A DNA stretch of 64,000 nt, from NCBI GenBank assembly GCA_025667525.1, contig CM046874.1, forward strand, positions 282,024,880 to 282,088,879, given 5' to 3'. The DNA is from Glebionis coronaria (lineage: Eukaryota; Streptophyta; Magnoliopsida; Asterales; Asteraceae). Below, one piece after another: positions 1-12,097 of this stretch. How positions within the stretch are numbered: the first letter of the stretch is position 1; each line of letters begins with the position of its first letter. The notes below the pieces were generated by a model that was not told the origin of the DNA, did not search any database, and saw only the letters and a program-made list of their open reading frames with translations. Both the position numbers and the translations under genes were made by a program.

Positions 1-690
1 ATTAGGATGAGGATATTCATGTTTTAGAGAATTTTCTTAATGAAGACCCCATTTCTAAACCTCCTCTACAAGAAATCGCACATGATGTTCCTTCCTTCCA
101 ACCATTTGAAGAAAATGATTTTATGATTGATGAACCCATTTCTTCTCACTCCTTAATCTACTTTCTTAGAAAATGATTTTGTGATTTATAACAAACCTCT
201 CTTTGAGCCTTGTATTAATGAGATGTTATTTGAATAATGTGAAGAATTTAATGAAGTTTATAACTTTGATGATGATTTGGAGGTTTTTCTTAACATATAT
301 TATGCGGAGGATTCTGATGAGGATTTCTATATTTATAAGAAGAAGAAAGACATGGTGGTTTCTACTCCGAGTGTGTTAACGCCTATTATTCCACAACTAT
401 TGTATAAAGTTATAATGTATACGGGAAAATCTTCTATGGTTTCTACTGGTTTGACTTGCCTTATTCCCCTACATGGAAAGGTGTTTGATCCAAGCATACA
501 AATTCTAGAGCTATCTTGGAATCTTTCTAATGAAATAAATGGAAAGTCTTGTAGAGTTTTGATATATTTAGTGTCCCACTTTCACCATATCTTTCACCTT
601 CCATATGATCTTACTTTCTCTAAGAGGCTTCACTATATGGTGTACATGCTTGCTATTGCTATAATTAGAGATGATTTTCTTTAGAGATGA
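1..690 (+). pseudogene. Decayed acidic tail ORF of an Athila-type retroelement
   Basis: This is the end of a retroelement ORF broken by several stops. The last open part (277-684, 135 codons) resembles the ends of two better copies in the window, at 57988-58818 and 34417-34860, both on the minus strand. The shared features are an Asp/Glu-rich stretch followed by a motif of type K-V-F-D-x-x-I and, in the first, a tail with N/DEI-x-GK. In the other copies this ORF follows an Athila-type protease or a Cys-rich gag-like ORF, and there is no reverse transcriptase. The function of the tail is unknown to me. The left end is cut by the window. Confidence 0.55.
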
Positions 691-971
691 TAACTATGTA
701 TGTGACCCGGGTGTAGGTAAACGTTAGTCCGGTCCATTTACCAAGGCGGATATTGTATATCTCAATGTAAATGGAAACGTACTAAGTTCGACTTTATCAT
801 AGTCATATTTTCCATATTGATAATCTCAAGAGAACCATGATTTCCCCAAGGACAACTAGGTTAGATTAGATTTTCTAGAGTAGCATTTGTAGGTCTGGAA
901 TAATATAGTAGAGTTGAAGTATAGAGGTGAGCCCTTCTTGTTCTTGTGTATGTGTATGTGTGTTTGTTTTT

Positions 972-1043
<72 letters not shown>

Positions 1044-2764
1044 GTTCATGATGCTTATGGAGGAGGCCCTTGTATCTGGTTCACTTTAATTTTACTATTT
1101 TGATTTAAACCTGTCTCTTAATAATGATTAAACCGAAGTCACTTTAGTTGTCTATTCCTTAGATTGATTTAAGCAAAGTTATTAATGTCATGAGTGTAGG
1201 GAAGTTTATACTTCCACATTCTTAATCATTGAGGATAATGTTTATCTTAAGTGTAGTGGAGACTTCTTTCGAAGTAACCTTACCTAGACCATTTCATTTG
1301 TCTTCATTTAAATGGAAAAGTTAAAATTATTTGATATTTTTCAAATTCTTGATCTATTTTGGCCCCAAAAATAAGTCTTTGTTTTGTGTACATTTTCAAA
1401 TTTTCAATTTCTTAAAAATAAATGAAAAGGAAAAAAATTTAATAAAGAATATGGTTTTGATTTGTTTAAAAGTTTTTGATATATTAGGCCCATCATGAAT
1501 ATTTTGACTCAACCTAAGTTTGCTTATTCAAGCTTACTCTAATTAGTATCCTTAACCATGTAAATTGTAATTCGATTTATTAGACTAAGCATTCACGAGT
1601 CTCATTATTTTAGATTTTAAATTTTGAAGAATGTGAATTGATAGAGTTGTAAGTAAGCGTAAAGGGCTTTGATAAAGTTCATATGAAGATTCGTTGCTAT
1701 TTTACTCCCATAAGATTGTTTCACCAATAAATTTAAATGCATATAAATAATCAAGTATGTTTTTTTCTTGTTTTTAGTCTCTTATACATTTTTTATTAAT
1801 TATTTGTAATTAATATGAGTACATGTTGGACTTTTGAGTTGGCCGTGTTTACATGTCGGATTTAAATGATGTTTGATAAGTGGCGTGGGAGTTAATTTAT
1901 TGTTATTATTCACTAAGCCCAAAAGGACAAATGTTTGCCCAAATAAGTCCAAAAGGAAAAAAGTGATGTGAGGTTCTAATTGTGTTCCAATATTACCCTA
2001 CAAGGTTGTGGGAGCATAATATTAACTTTTCCAATCCAATATTACCCTACAAGGCTGCGGGATTGAGAAACCAAAGTCGTAATTAATCATTCCAAAAGGA
2101 TGTAAAAGAAACCAAGGTTTTAATTTATTGTGTTGGTTGTTTTATTGCGTGCGTAACCACTTATTAAGCAAGATCTAAACCTGATGTATAAAAGGTGATC
2201 ACTTGAAACTCTAATGTGGACTTGTATTTATTATGGGCTATTCTTTGAGTAAAGGATGATCGATTAATTATTGTTTAAAACCGTGCTTCCCTATTTTCGG
2301 ACTTAAATAAATATTGAAATAAATACAAATTTTCCCAAAAGCAATTTGCCTCAATAAAACAGTCTAGATACAAATACGAATGGGAGTAAGTAGTTAAACA
2401 CAAGTAATAATTAAGGATGAGTTAAAGCAATTTTACTTAAGAATGACAATTATCTCATTTTTAATCTTGGTATGGGAAAAATGAAACTTGAGGGGTGATA
2501 AATATTCATGGTACCAAAAGCCCTAATATCAGTCATTGATTTCCTTACAAGTTTCTTCCATCAAACAATTTCAACTATGAATAAACAATTGAAGTATGGA
2601 AATAAATAGCAAGTAAAAGAAAAGTTTCAAAAATAAACGATAGAGTAGAATAGTATAGAAAATCAAAAAATGGCCAAAATGGATTAATTATGAGAAAAAT
2701 GTAAATTAGAGCTTTAAAATATATAATTGCATGAGGACATGGCAATGGTAAAGTGGAGGGGATT
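691..2764 (+). mobile_element. Athila-type 3' non-coding tail with polypurine tract
   Basis: No gene is seen. On the reverse strand much of this matches the non-coding tails of the two minus-strand Athila elements (32547-34416 and 55997-57987). Matching blocks include the region around 1200-1270 (against 34021-34100), 1490-1640 (against 33700-33850) and 2450-2570 (against 32700-32790). It ends in a purine run (2755-2764) next to the LTR start at 2765. The stretch about 1757-2290 is not found in the other tails but is repeated at 13390-13910, so it may be a separate insertion in this subfamily. Confidence 0.6.
979..1041. repeat. (CT)n microsatellite
   Basis: An almost pure CT dinucleotide run of about 62 bases. 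The Arg-Glu repeat ORF on its reverse strand is an artefact of the repeat. Confidence 0.98.
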
Positions 2765-3137
2765 TGAAAAGTGTATAAACACTCATCTTTAATAACCCAA
2801 AATCACTTAAAACACAACAAAATATACATGATTATGCTTAAAATTATCAGAATTATGCGTGGTTTGGGTATTTGAGCTTGTGGAGGCAATGTAGATGTAA
2901 ATGAAGCAAACACGGGATTTTACGGATATTATTTGAAGAAATCTAAAGAAAATCAAGCACAATGATCAAGAAGGTGCAATAGCAAGAGATGAAGGACTTA
3001 TTTTATAATATGATCAAAGTTTTGTGCTCAAGTGTCAAATCTACAACGATCATGGACCAAACTTGTAATTTCATCAAAGATCCAAAGTATAAGGCAACGA
3101 ATGTTAAAGTAGATACTTCAAGGACTAAAGATGAAAA

Positions 3138-3428
3138 TGTTGGAAATATGTTTTTACGTATCTAGAAAGGATCGGTCACTCTAATGATATTGGGCTCGTG
3201 ATCCAATATAGCTCATATAGCCCACATGTAGGGTGGGCTATATAAACCCCCTCCTAGCATGTTAGGAGGGGTTGCTCATTTTGTCATTTACACTTCTCAT
3301 TCAATAAACTTACTCTCTCTCTACCTCTCCTCCTTCTCTCCTTTCTCTCTCTAGTTCATCTTCCTCCTTCCCTTCCATTCAATAGATAATCAATATATTG
3401 CTTAATCCTAAGAAATAATGGACCTACA
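3138..3428 (+). repeat. 5' LTR of the composite Copia element
   Basis: This 291-bp direct repeat matches 12098-12390 with roughly ten differences, which suggests an older insertion than the Sirevirus at 34861. It starts TGTTGGAAATA and ends GGACCTACA. A related LTR lies at 60837-61145. Confidence 0.9.
3219..3271 (+). promoter_or_regulatory. LTR TATA box between two hairpins
   Basis: TAGCCCAC and GTGGGCTA form an 8-bp stem. Next comes CTATATAAAC (TATA box). After that CCCCTCCTA, loop GCATGT and TAGGAGGGG form a 9-bp stem close to where transcription would start. The same layout is kept in the LTRs at 12098, 60837 and, inverted, near 5030-5080. The promoter role is inferred from position and the TATA sequence. 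Confidence 0.6.
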
Positions 3429-3430
3429 AT

Positions 3431-3443
3431 TGGTATCAAGAGC
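3431..3443 (+). other. Primer binding site, tRNA-iMet type
   Basis: TGGTATCAAGAGC starts two bases after the LTR. It matches the common plant initiator-Met primer site TGGTATCAGAGC with one extra A. The same variant is present at 61148-61160. Confidence 0.8.
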
Positions 3444-3879
3444 TATGGTTGAATCTTAGGATTGGCATGTTTTTATCTATTGATTTATTGGTCAATTTTT
3501 TTTATTTTTTTATTTTTTTTATTTTTCTTTTTCTTTGGTTTCGAATCCGGTATAATTTTGATCTATTAAATATGATATATCTAATCAATTTTTATTGATT
3601 TTAATTTGTCTATTTTAATTTGTCTAACCAATCTTTATTCGTCAAATTTATATCTGGTTGGCTAAACAAGTTGTGGTTCTCGTTCGTTTTGTCTAATATT
3701 TTCTTTTTTTTATTTTTATCAGTTTTTTATCATTTTTCTATCCGTTTTCTATCAGTTCTGTGTTTCTTATCATTTTTTTCATCAGTTCCGTGTTTCTTAT
3801 CATTGTTTATCAGTTCTCTATCATTATTTTTTTATCACTAAAAATTACAAAGGTATCAGTATCAAATTTTGTTTTCTTT

Positions 3880-4110
3880 TTCGTTTTTCCGGATAAGCCA
3901 AAAAATTTGATTCTGGATAAGCAAAAGGAATTTATTCCGGATAAGAGTTAGAAGATTTTTCCGGATAAGCAAAAGGAAAGTATTCCGGATAAACCTTGGG
4001 TAATTATTCCGGATAAGCCTCGAAACTTTATTCCGGATAAGCCATATTCTGGATAACCCTTATTCCGGATAAGGCTACAAAATTTTATTCAGGATAAGGA
4101 CTCTCGACAA
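3880..4110 (+). repeat. ATTCCGGATAAG minisatellite in the leader
   Basis: Ten or so imperfect copies of ATTCCGGATAAGC occur at intervals of about 25-35 bases. Upstream (3715-3840) is a T-rich stretch with repeats of TATCAGTTCCGTGTTTCT. Neither codes convincingly. The second copy of this family has a different, 25-bp repeat at the same place (61606-61870). Confidence 0.85.
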
Positions 4111-4949
4111 TTCAAACTTAACGGGAACAAAACAACACCACAAACAAACACACCTCAAACATACTCGTCTCCAACACTGACTCTTCTCTTGCCTCGTTTC
4201 TAAACACACACACCCAACACAAACTGACACCAACACAACACCCTCACATCACACGCACCCATAGACACAACCAAACTCCCACAAACACAACACCCTCGAA
4301 CACACAGTCCACACTCTCGACTCAACCAAATAAAAACTTGAACCCAACGACTCTCAACCAACAAGAACACGACTCGACCCTCACAACACCACTCGAACTC
4401 TCGACCAACAACACATACACAAACACACCCACAAACACTCGAACCCAAACAAAAACATAAGCAAGATCTCCGTTATTCTTCTTTCGTGTCTATTGCATGT
4501 AAAATCTTGTAAGAGATTTATATTCACGAAATAACTTCATCACAGATCCGTGTTTGGTTTTAAACCACTTTTCATATACGAAATCAAATAAGATTAATAA
4601 CAAAATTGTTATAATCACTATTTTGTTTCGATCCATAAAACGAAAAAAAAAATACATATACACCTACCCGAGACCTTCATTTGAAGATCTTGAAGCCGTT
4701 GTGAAGCACATATCTTTATTCTAGTGATTGTGAAGCAGATTTGATTATTCGATACTGTGAAGGAGATTTGATTATTCGGGTGATTGGTGAAGGAGATTTC
4801 AGTTTGGGGTCTGCGTTGGAAAGAAAGAGACGGAGGAATTGTGTTTTTGGTGGTTGAGATAGATAAACAAGATAGAGTATGAGCAAATGAGGTTAATATC
4901 TGTTGAGAGAAAATAGGAAAAATAAGGGGCGGAGTTTTTGAGATTTATA
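4111..4949. other. Leader, no gene; AC-rich low-complexity block
   Basis: Positions 4190-4445 are dominated by AC and ACC runs; an 82-codon Cys/Val-rich ORF on the reverse strand follows from that composition. Around 4690-4800 there are three short imperfect repeats of GTGAAGxAGATTTGATTATTC. Nothing else is recognised. Confidence 0.6.
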
Positions 4950-5163
4950 TAGAGAAAGGAGAGAAGGAGGAGAGGTAGAGAGAGAAAGTAAGTTTATTGA
5001 ATGAGAAGTGTAAATGACAAAATCAGAAACCCCTCCTAACATGCTAGGAGGGGGTTTATATAGCCCACCCTATATGTGGGCTATATGGGCTATATTAGAT
5101 CACGAGCCCAATATCATTGGAGTGACCGATCCTTTCTAAATACGTAAAAACGTATTTCCAACA
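4950..5163 (-). repeat. Inverted, truncated LTR inside the composite element
   Basis: This is the reverse complement of about the first 215 bases of the flanking LTRs. It includes the hairpin beside the TATA box and ends at CCAACA (5158-5163). The last 80-90 bases of the LTR (R/U5 side, ending in GGACCTACA) are missing. On its right, reverse-strand GGGGGATAT is the matching polypurine tract. Confidence 0.85.
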
Positions 5164-8100
5164 ATATCCCCCACAGGGAGGTCATTCCAAGTTACAATGT
5201 CCTAAATAGTCTATAGCTCGTGATCTATGCTAATAATGATGTGACCGAGACTTTCCTTGGAAAAACGTATTTCCAACAATCTCCCCCAAAGGAAGGTCAC
5301 ACCATTTTACAAAATCTTAAACCTAGCATACTATGCTTGAGTCTTCGATCTTGTTCTTGTGAATATGCTGATGAGATCTTTGACTTTAGTCTTGAGCATG
5401 TTCTCTTGCCTTGACCTTATGCATTCATCACTTGTGATATTTGCCTCTTCGTGACTTCATGTTCCACATACTTATACTTTTATAAATTCTTGAAAGCTTC
5501 AGAGTTTGATACAGCGGAAGTCTTGACTTTTAGACTTTCTTGAATTTGTTGAAGTATTAAGTGCAGAAAGCATAAGCATGTGTAGAGGACTTCTTTTGGA
5601 TTGAACACCGCAATGCCACCTTCTTGTTACGCTGCATAAGACAGTTAGCAAAAAAACATATACACGGATGAAATGGCCTTGAACATTTCATTCTAATTCG
5701 GTAGCATTTTATCGCCGGTCGGTGAAGACCGTTGGACGATATTAAATATCGTACTTGTGGCAGGTAGTTTCAATTAAGAACCTCCTTGACAAGATTTCGC
5801 GGGTAAACCCGTTCTCTTTATTCGACCATCCAAAGCTGACTGCGAACATAAAGAGTGAATCATTTGGATAATAATATCCGCATGATTTGAAGCCGTCAAT
5901 TCATGTTCCTGGAACAAGTGAAATTCAATTAAGAACCACACCATCGTTTCTTTCTAGTTGTCACGAGCTTGATTCGTATAGAATCTTGCAAGTTACCTAC
6001 CAAGTGCTGTTTGAGGTTAACACTAGAAGGATTTCCACTCATCAGTGTGAACACTAAGGTATCACTCTGAGTGTTCTGGCAAGATCACTAAGATATTGCG
6101 TAGAGGCCTGGAACGTGTTTAAATTCATTTAAGAATTAAACCACTGTTGCTTTCCAGTTATCACAAGTTTGATTCATAAAGAATCGCACAAGTCACCTAC
6201 CATGAGCTTTTTGATATTCGCTCAAGAAGGATTTCCATCTTCATTGTAAATACTGTCGTATTACTCGGATGTTCAGGCAAGATCATGAAGTTTTTGCGTA
6301 GGACTCTTAAGATGTATCTTACTTTTCACAGTGTGTGAAGAAGCAAAGAATTATGAAAGTGTGTCCTAAAGAGATTATTAATGATCTCAAATGGTTCTAG
6401 ACTAAATCGTGCATTTTGGATTTTTAGTGATCGGAGGCTGGAGAGGAGTGCCACCATTTCAATACCAATTTATTCAGAGTGAATAAATCAATAGATAATG
6501 TGTTGTCTCCGTGTGATTAAAACAAATATCTTTTGAGAGATATCTGAGTTAGCTGGGATGGGTTGTGCATTGCATCACTGGGTCCATGATGTCTTATCTT
6601 CAATATCAAGCATCATTAAAATGATCTCAATAGCATATGAATTGGCCCGGTTTCTGCCTAAGTTGTAAGGAGGGCTTCTTTCTTTTCAACCATTATCTTT
6701 ACAATTCTTTTTCATTCTTCAACCCCTTCAATGCTTACCAATACGTCATAACTAGCACCTTGTTGTGATTGTTCCAGTGCTAACATAAGTATTTGGTCGA
6801 CATTCAGCTACGTTCACAATCTTTCTCCATCTTGCCTAAGGACTACTATTTCTAGCTATGGAATGTCCTTGGGAAGATTCCTCCGGTTCTAAAGGAATCA
6901 TTGGACTTTAACCTATCATACCATCCTTATGTCACCACAATCTTCACCGTCATGAATAGAGATGTTTTGGGTAAGTGTATGTCACCATGAAATCCATTTT
7001 GAAGTGCAAATCCATTTTGCTTCCCCTTAACATATGCCACGATATCCGAAAACATTTCGCACATGTCGGGATGAGCTAGCACGTTAAGTCAAACCATTTG
7101 TGATTAATCATTTCCCATATTAAATCACATTTTCTCCCCCATATTAAAAATATTAACCCAATCGATGTTTTTAATATCAATTGATTTAATAGCATTTTAA
7201 GAAAATTTAGGAAGAAAAATGCAAATCCAATTATCTTCATGAATTACATAAGCTCCCCCTCAAATTAATTAGGGTGTACTTGAAACGTAAATTAAATACC
7301 TTTTAAACACAAGTGTAAGGTATTTATCACGTGCAAAGATCATATATAATAATGTATTCACAAGATTAGCGATTTATGAGGTTGGACCTGAATGATGGAA
7401 AACATCATATGAATGAAGCACATGGTTCTTGTTCACGAATGTTGGTCGCCTCATCATGTCTAAAGTTATCTCTTTACTCCATGTGTACGATTGATATCGT
7501 TGTCTTGACACCAACATGTGAACTTGGCACTTTCGGCGTCAAAGATTCTGAATGCTGGACAATTGCACCCCCTCAATTGTTGACCCGTGTTCTATTGAAA
7601 GAGCTATAGTTGCCGTTTGAGTAGTCGCATCGTCGAGTATGTAGATATCAAATGTAAATTGCTACGGTTGGTGGAGATGATAACTTCAAAAAAACAAGAT
7701 TTCTCTTGTTTTAACAAATAAATGCACTGACACGTACATATATTCGTGTTAGATTGTGTTATTACGTAAACACAATCCCTTACATGGTTATAAAGTAAAC
7801 CATGCCCGAGAAAATTAATTCCCGTTGTTGAGTCAAAGCTTTCCGGTGAAATGCTTGACTTGAATATGAAAAGCGGGTTACTATTTGAAATAATAGCAAA
7901 CCATTTTGAGCATGTTTTAAAATATTTGAACTTCTGCTCGAACTTTATTTACAACCCCGTGTCATTAATGAATGACATTTCTAGTATCGTAAATATTATC
8001 GATTCTAGAAGACATGCTCTTTTTATCGAAACATTTTTTGAACACACAATTTTGAAAGATTTAGAAAAACCTTTTTGAGAAATTCTCGAAAAATTGTGTT
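5164..8100 (-). other. Inverted interior of the gag-only element, non-coding
   Basis: No pol motif is found on either strand where a Copia element would carry integrase and RT. The block 5164-5335 is the reverse complement of 11925-12097, the 3' end of the element. A segment of about 200 bp is repeated in tandem (about 5911-6110 and 6111-6310, with a weaker third copy near 5765), recognisable by ATTCAATTAAGAACCACACC. Short ORFs at 7376-7609 and 7851-8078 have no recognised family and I do not call them genes. Confidence 0.6.
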
Positions 8101-9290
8101 CAACGTTTTGAAAACCAATTACTTGAGCTTAAGATGTTGAATATCTTGCAAAACGAGCTTAAGTCCGAGAAGTTGTAAACTTCCCGTTGTTAAGGATAAG
8201 TTTATCATCGGCGATAAACTTGCCTTTTAACTGAAGAACGAGTCCTAAGATGACATTTACTTATAAGTCGTTTTCATGAGCTTGAAAAACTTTGAATGTT
8301 TTAACGTAAGTCTCATGACCGAGAAAGATGAATTTCTCGTTAAGAAGAAAAGTTCTCTTATTTAAAAGATACAACTTTACTTTATGAGCTTAAAACTTGG
8401 AATGTTTTAAGACACGCTCATGACCGAGAAAAATGAATTTCTCGTTACGAGGATAAATTATCTTTAAAGATAAGCTCTCCTAAAATTGAAGTCCGAGTTA
8501 CAGTCTGATATTTAACTGTAAGTCATTGTGCATGAGCTTAAAAACTTCGAATGTTTTTATTATTAGCTCATGCCCGAGAAAAATTAATTTCTCGTTGTAA
8601 GGATAAGTTTATCATCGGCGATAAACTTTCCTTTTAATTGAAGAACGAGTTCTAAGTTGACATTTACTTAGAAGTCGTTTTCATGAGCTTGAAAAACTTT
8701 GAATGTTTTAACGTAAAGCCCATGACCGAGAAAGATGAATTTCTCGTTGTAAGGATAAGTTTATCATCGGTGATAAACTTTCCTTTATTTGAAGAACGGG
8801 GCATAATCTGAAATATAATTATACGTCATTTACACGAGCTTAAAACTTTTGAATAGTTTTAATGTAAGCTCGTGTCCGAGAAAAGTTAATTTCTCGTTAA
8901 TGAGGATAAGTTTATCATCTGCGATAAACTTTCCTTTATTTGAAGATCGGGTCATCATCTGATATTTAATGAAGAGCCTTTTACACGAGCTTAAAACCTT
9001 TGAATGGTTTTAGGATAAGCTCGTGTCCAAGAAAACTTAATTTCTCGTTAAGAGGGTAAGTTATCGTTGCTTAGATAAACTTCCCTGTCTCTGAAGTCTG
9101 GGTCGTCGTCTGTCATTTAACGAGGAGCCATATACACGAGCTAGAAACCTTTGAATGGTTTTAATGTAAGCTCGTGTCTGAGAAAAATTAATTTCTCGTT
9201 ATAAGGATAAGTTTATCATCGGCGATAAACTTTCCTTTCTTTGATAAACGAGTTACATTCTGTGATGTGACTATAAGTCCTATTTACACA
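8101..9290. repeat. Array of about eight 151-bp hairpin repeats
   Basis: The motif CCGAGAA...TTTCTCG recurs at 8165, 8319, 8424, 8574, 8726, 8876, 9027 and 9178. The spacing is 150-154 except one shortened unit of 105. Each unit holds three stem-loops: ACACGAGCTT/AAGCTCGTGT (or CATGAGC/GCTCATG), CGAGAAA/TTTCTCG, and AAGTTTATC/GATAAACTT extended by AGGA/TCCT. Arm pairs change together between units. It lies just downstream of gag on the minus strand. Confidence 0.9.
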
Positions 9291-9296
9291 TGATGT

Positions 9297-11425
9297 TTAA
9301 CTTTGAATCCCATGAGACACTTGTTTCTTTGATATCCGCTTCTTCAGTAACCAAACTCTGAGATTGTCCTTAGTCGAACGATATGTAAAGATCGGACCGA
9401 TGTGTTCTTGTTGAACGTGGACTTTGGTACCTGCATTCTCATCAGGTGTTTGTATGCTTTTATGTTGGTTAGCGATATCTATCTTAGAAGCAAGTGGGGA
9501 ATCACAGTTGGCTTTACTTGTGTCAGAGGCGACCTGAGTAGATGATTCACTTGTCATAGCTGGCAAACGTTTCCTTTTATAGAAAACCTTAAGTTTAGGC
9601 TTAAGTGATGTATCATCTTTATCAATTTCCTCCCTATTAGTCTTAGTAGAATCAGAGACTATCCTAGTTAACGGGCACTCGTTTCCTACAAGAGTGAAAG
9701 TTCTACCAGTGGGGCACCACATTTTACCAACGGGTTTGATTTTAGCAACCGACTAAGATTTAAGTCTAGCACGGGAGTTTACCTCATTAAGTAGTTTCTT
9801 GATATAAGAATCATGATTTGCCGTAAAGACACATTTTCTACATGTTTTACAAGTAGCATATTTAATGTCCAAGTAAGATCTAGAAATCCTGGACGATTGA
9901 TTGATGCTCCTAGGATTTGACATGCTACAGTTAGCAGTGTTGGGTAATCTAGAAGGCATCTGTCTAGGTTTGAAACTCCTATCTCTTACATGTGTCTTTT
10001 GCTTAACTTCCCTCAGACCAGATTTATAGTGAGCGTCATTTGAACTAGTTCGAGACGTATTCCTTGGACTATGTCTAGGGAGACTAGAGGCAATCATGTG
10101 ATTAGGTCTTGCTAAAGCTGTTTTGGTCACATTGGGCCTGGTTCTGGAGTAACTGGTCTAGAAAGATGAACCAAATCAACTTGGGAGGCAAACCGCGGTC
10201 TCGAGAATTGTGGTCGCTCGGATCTAAATGCAGTCGGTTGTCTAACGAACTGATTTGTAGGCGGTTTCCCCAAGATTTATGGTTTTTCAAGTTTAGTGTC
10301 CACACTAGTTCCTTTGGTTTTCCTCAATTCGTTTTTCAACGCAGCTATAGCAAAGACCTTTTCCTGTACTTGAGCCTTTAAAGTCTCATTCTCTTTGAGA
10401 AATTCATCTTGGGATGCCAACTTAGATTCAAGAAACTTAATTTGTTTCAAAAGATTATCCTTTTCAGCTTTAGAATCTAGAATAGTTTGATCCAATTTTC
10501 GTTCAAGAACAACGTTTGACTTTTCAAGTTTTTTAAAATATGTTTCAAATTTCTCCGTTTTCTTCGAAAATTCAATTTTGGCATCCTCAAGCTCTTTGGA
10601 TTTCTGAGCTAGAATCATTTCAAGCTCTTTAATCCTAGAATAAGATTTATTTAAAGAAGTAGTCATAGGACACTTATCATGATATTTAGTATTTTGAACA
10701 CTTTCTCCCCCATTATGACTCACATCGGATGAATCAGAAGTGGTATCGCTATCACTCTTTTCCATCCCATGTTTGGCATAATTAAGTTCAGAATGCTCAA
10801 CATGCTGTATATTGTTGAAACTTGGCACCTGAACAGCTGTTGCTTGTGACTTGCTGCTTGGTTCATGCTGAACTGTTGATTCCATGTCGTTGCAATCTTT
10901 AGCAGCTTCTAATGCGTCAATCATATGACCATCTTCCTTTTGAATCTGCATCTGTGTTTCTTGCACATGACAAGCATCCGGTAGGTGAAGTTTTGATCGT
11001 TCGTGAATCAACTGCTCAAGAAATTCTACGTGTTTGAACACTTTGCCATGAAAGTCTTGAATCTCGGAATGCATGTCTTCAAGGAAGTACTTGCAGATCG
11101 TTGAATTTTCATTCTTAGCAACATCGAATTGAAGGAATGTCGACAAGTGTTTCACTAGAACTTGAAGTGCATGTGTGGATGCCGATTGATTTAAGGCTTC
11201 TTTGTCAAGTTCCTTGTCAAGTGTACGCAAGTTTTTCATCATTTCATCGATGAAGAAAAGAGAAAGTTGACCAAAGAGTTCATCGGAGGTTGATCTGGCC
11301 GTGAGTTTTTGAAGTTCGAAAAGATGACGTTGAAGTTGTCTAAATGAGACCTTACACCTTATTCATGCCTCGTGTTGCATTTTCTGCAAGTCTCCCTCTC
11401 GAGAAGTTGAATTCAAAAAATCCAT
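9297..11425 (-). pseudogene. Copia-type gag-like ORF, broken
   Basis: The start is placed at 11425, where the first residues match those of the + strand copy at 62102 (M-D/E-x-F-N-S-T-S-x-E-G-D-L). Breaks are a TGA at 11365-11363, a TAA at 10279-10277 where the other copy has TCA, and a frameshift soon after. Open parts are 11242-10277 (321 codons), 10130-9753 and 9722-9297. The first has a long coiled coil in its second half. The second has C-x2-C-x2-C followed by ANHD, a motif I know from Asteraceae Copia polyproteins between gag and protease. The third begins with a PTGRTFTLVGN-type motif also seen in that linker. No protease, integrase or RT follows, so the product would be structural only. 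Confidence 0.75.
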
Positions 11426-11924
11426 TGAAAGTTCGATGACAAATTCTTGGATCTTTGATTGGGAAAATATCTTTTGCTCGGCTCAATTATTTTTATCGGC
11501 TCAAATGTTGATACAATAAACCGAATACTAATAGGTCCAATTACCTTATATTCGTAAGCCCAACATATCTAGCCCATCAATACATCTTGTCTAAGAATTT
11601 GGTATTTCATATAGTAAGCCTAACTTCACATGTCTTTATCCCAAAAATGTAGAAAAACAATACTTCTCGTCCAAAATACTCAAAAGATGAGTGAATTTGA
11701 TATTTCCTATAGTAAGAATTTGATATTTTATCTCAAACGTGTCCCCAAAATTCTCAAAAGATGACAAACAAGAAAAAGAACGTGGCAGTCAAAGCAAATA
11801 ATATATTAACTTAAAGCGTGAGATGTGGTAGACAGAAAACACAACACTCAATTTACATTTATAACTAGTCAAAAGTCAATATATACCCATGTGTATCACT
11901 CTTGTAACCTCCGCCTTTTCTTCT
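11426..11924. other. Inverted leader remnant, no gene
   Basis: About 500 bases upstream of the inverted gag. No LTR or primer site of the inverted half is found here, so the inverted segment lacks its own 5' end. Homology to the + oriented 3' end begins abruptly at about 11925 (CATAGTATGCTAGG). Confidence 0.5.
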
Positions 11925-12097
11925 ACATAGTATGCTAGGTTTAAGATTTTGTAAAATGGTGTGACCTACCTTTGGGGGAGATTGTTGGAAATACGTTTTT
12001 CCAAGGAAAGTCTCGGTCACATCATTATTAGCATAGATCACGAGCTATAGACTATTTAGGACATTGTAACTTGGAGTGACCTCCCTTTGGAGGAGAT
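11925..12097 (+). other. 3' end of Copia interior with polypurine tract
   Basis: This mirrors 5164-5335 in opposite orientation. It contains two purine tracts, each followed by TGTTGGAAATACG: TTTGGGGGAGAT (near 11972) and TTTGGAGGAGAT (12086-12097, adjoining the 3' LTR). The first may be a vestigial, duplicated PPT/LTR start. Confidence 0.75.

Noticed and set aside
861..1049. Arg-Glu repeat protein on the minus strand
   Set aside because: It is a translation of the CT microsatellite.
3620..3951. Hydrophobic Phe/Ser-rich small ORFs
   Set aside because: They come from a T-rich leader repeat and have no conserved start or family.
4200..4448. Cys/Val-rich small protein on the minus strand
   Set aside because: It follows from an AC-rich low-complexity tract on the other strand.
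8101..9290. Satellite or centromeric repeat
   Set aside because: Only about eight units, confined to one element's interior, with ordered divergence.
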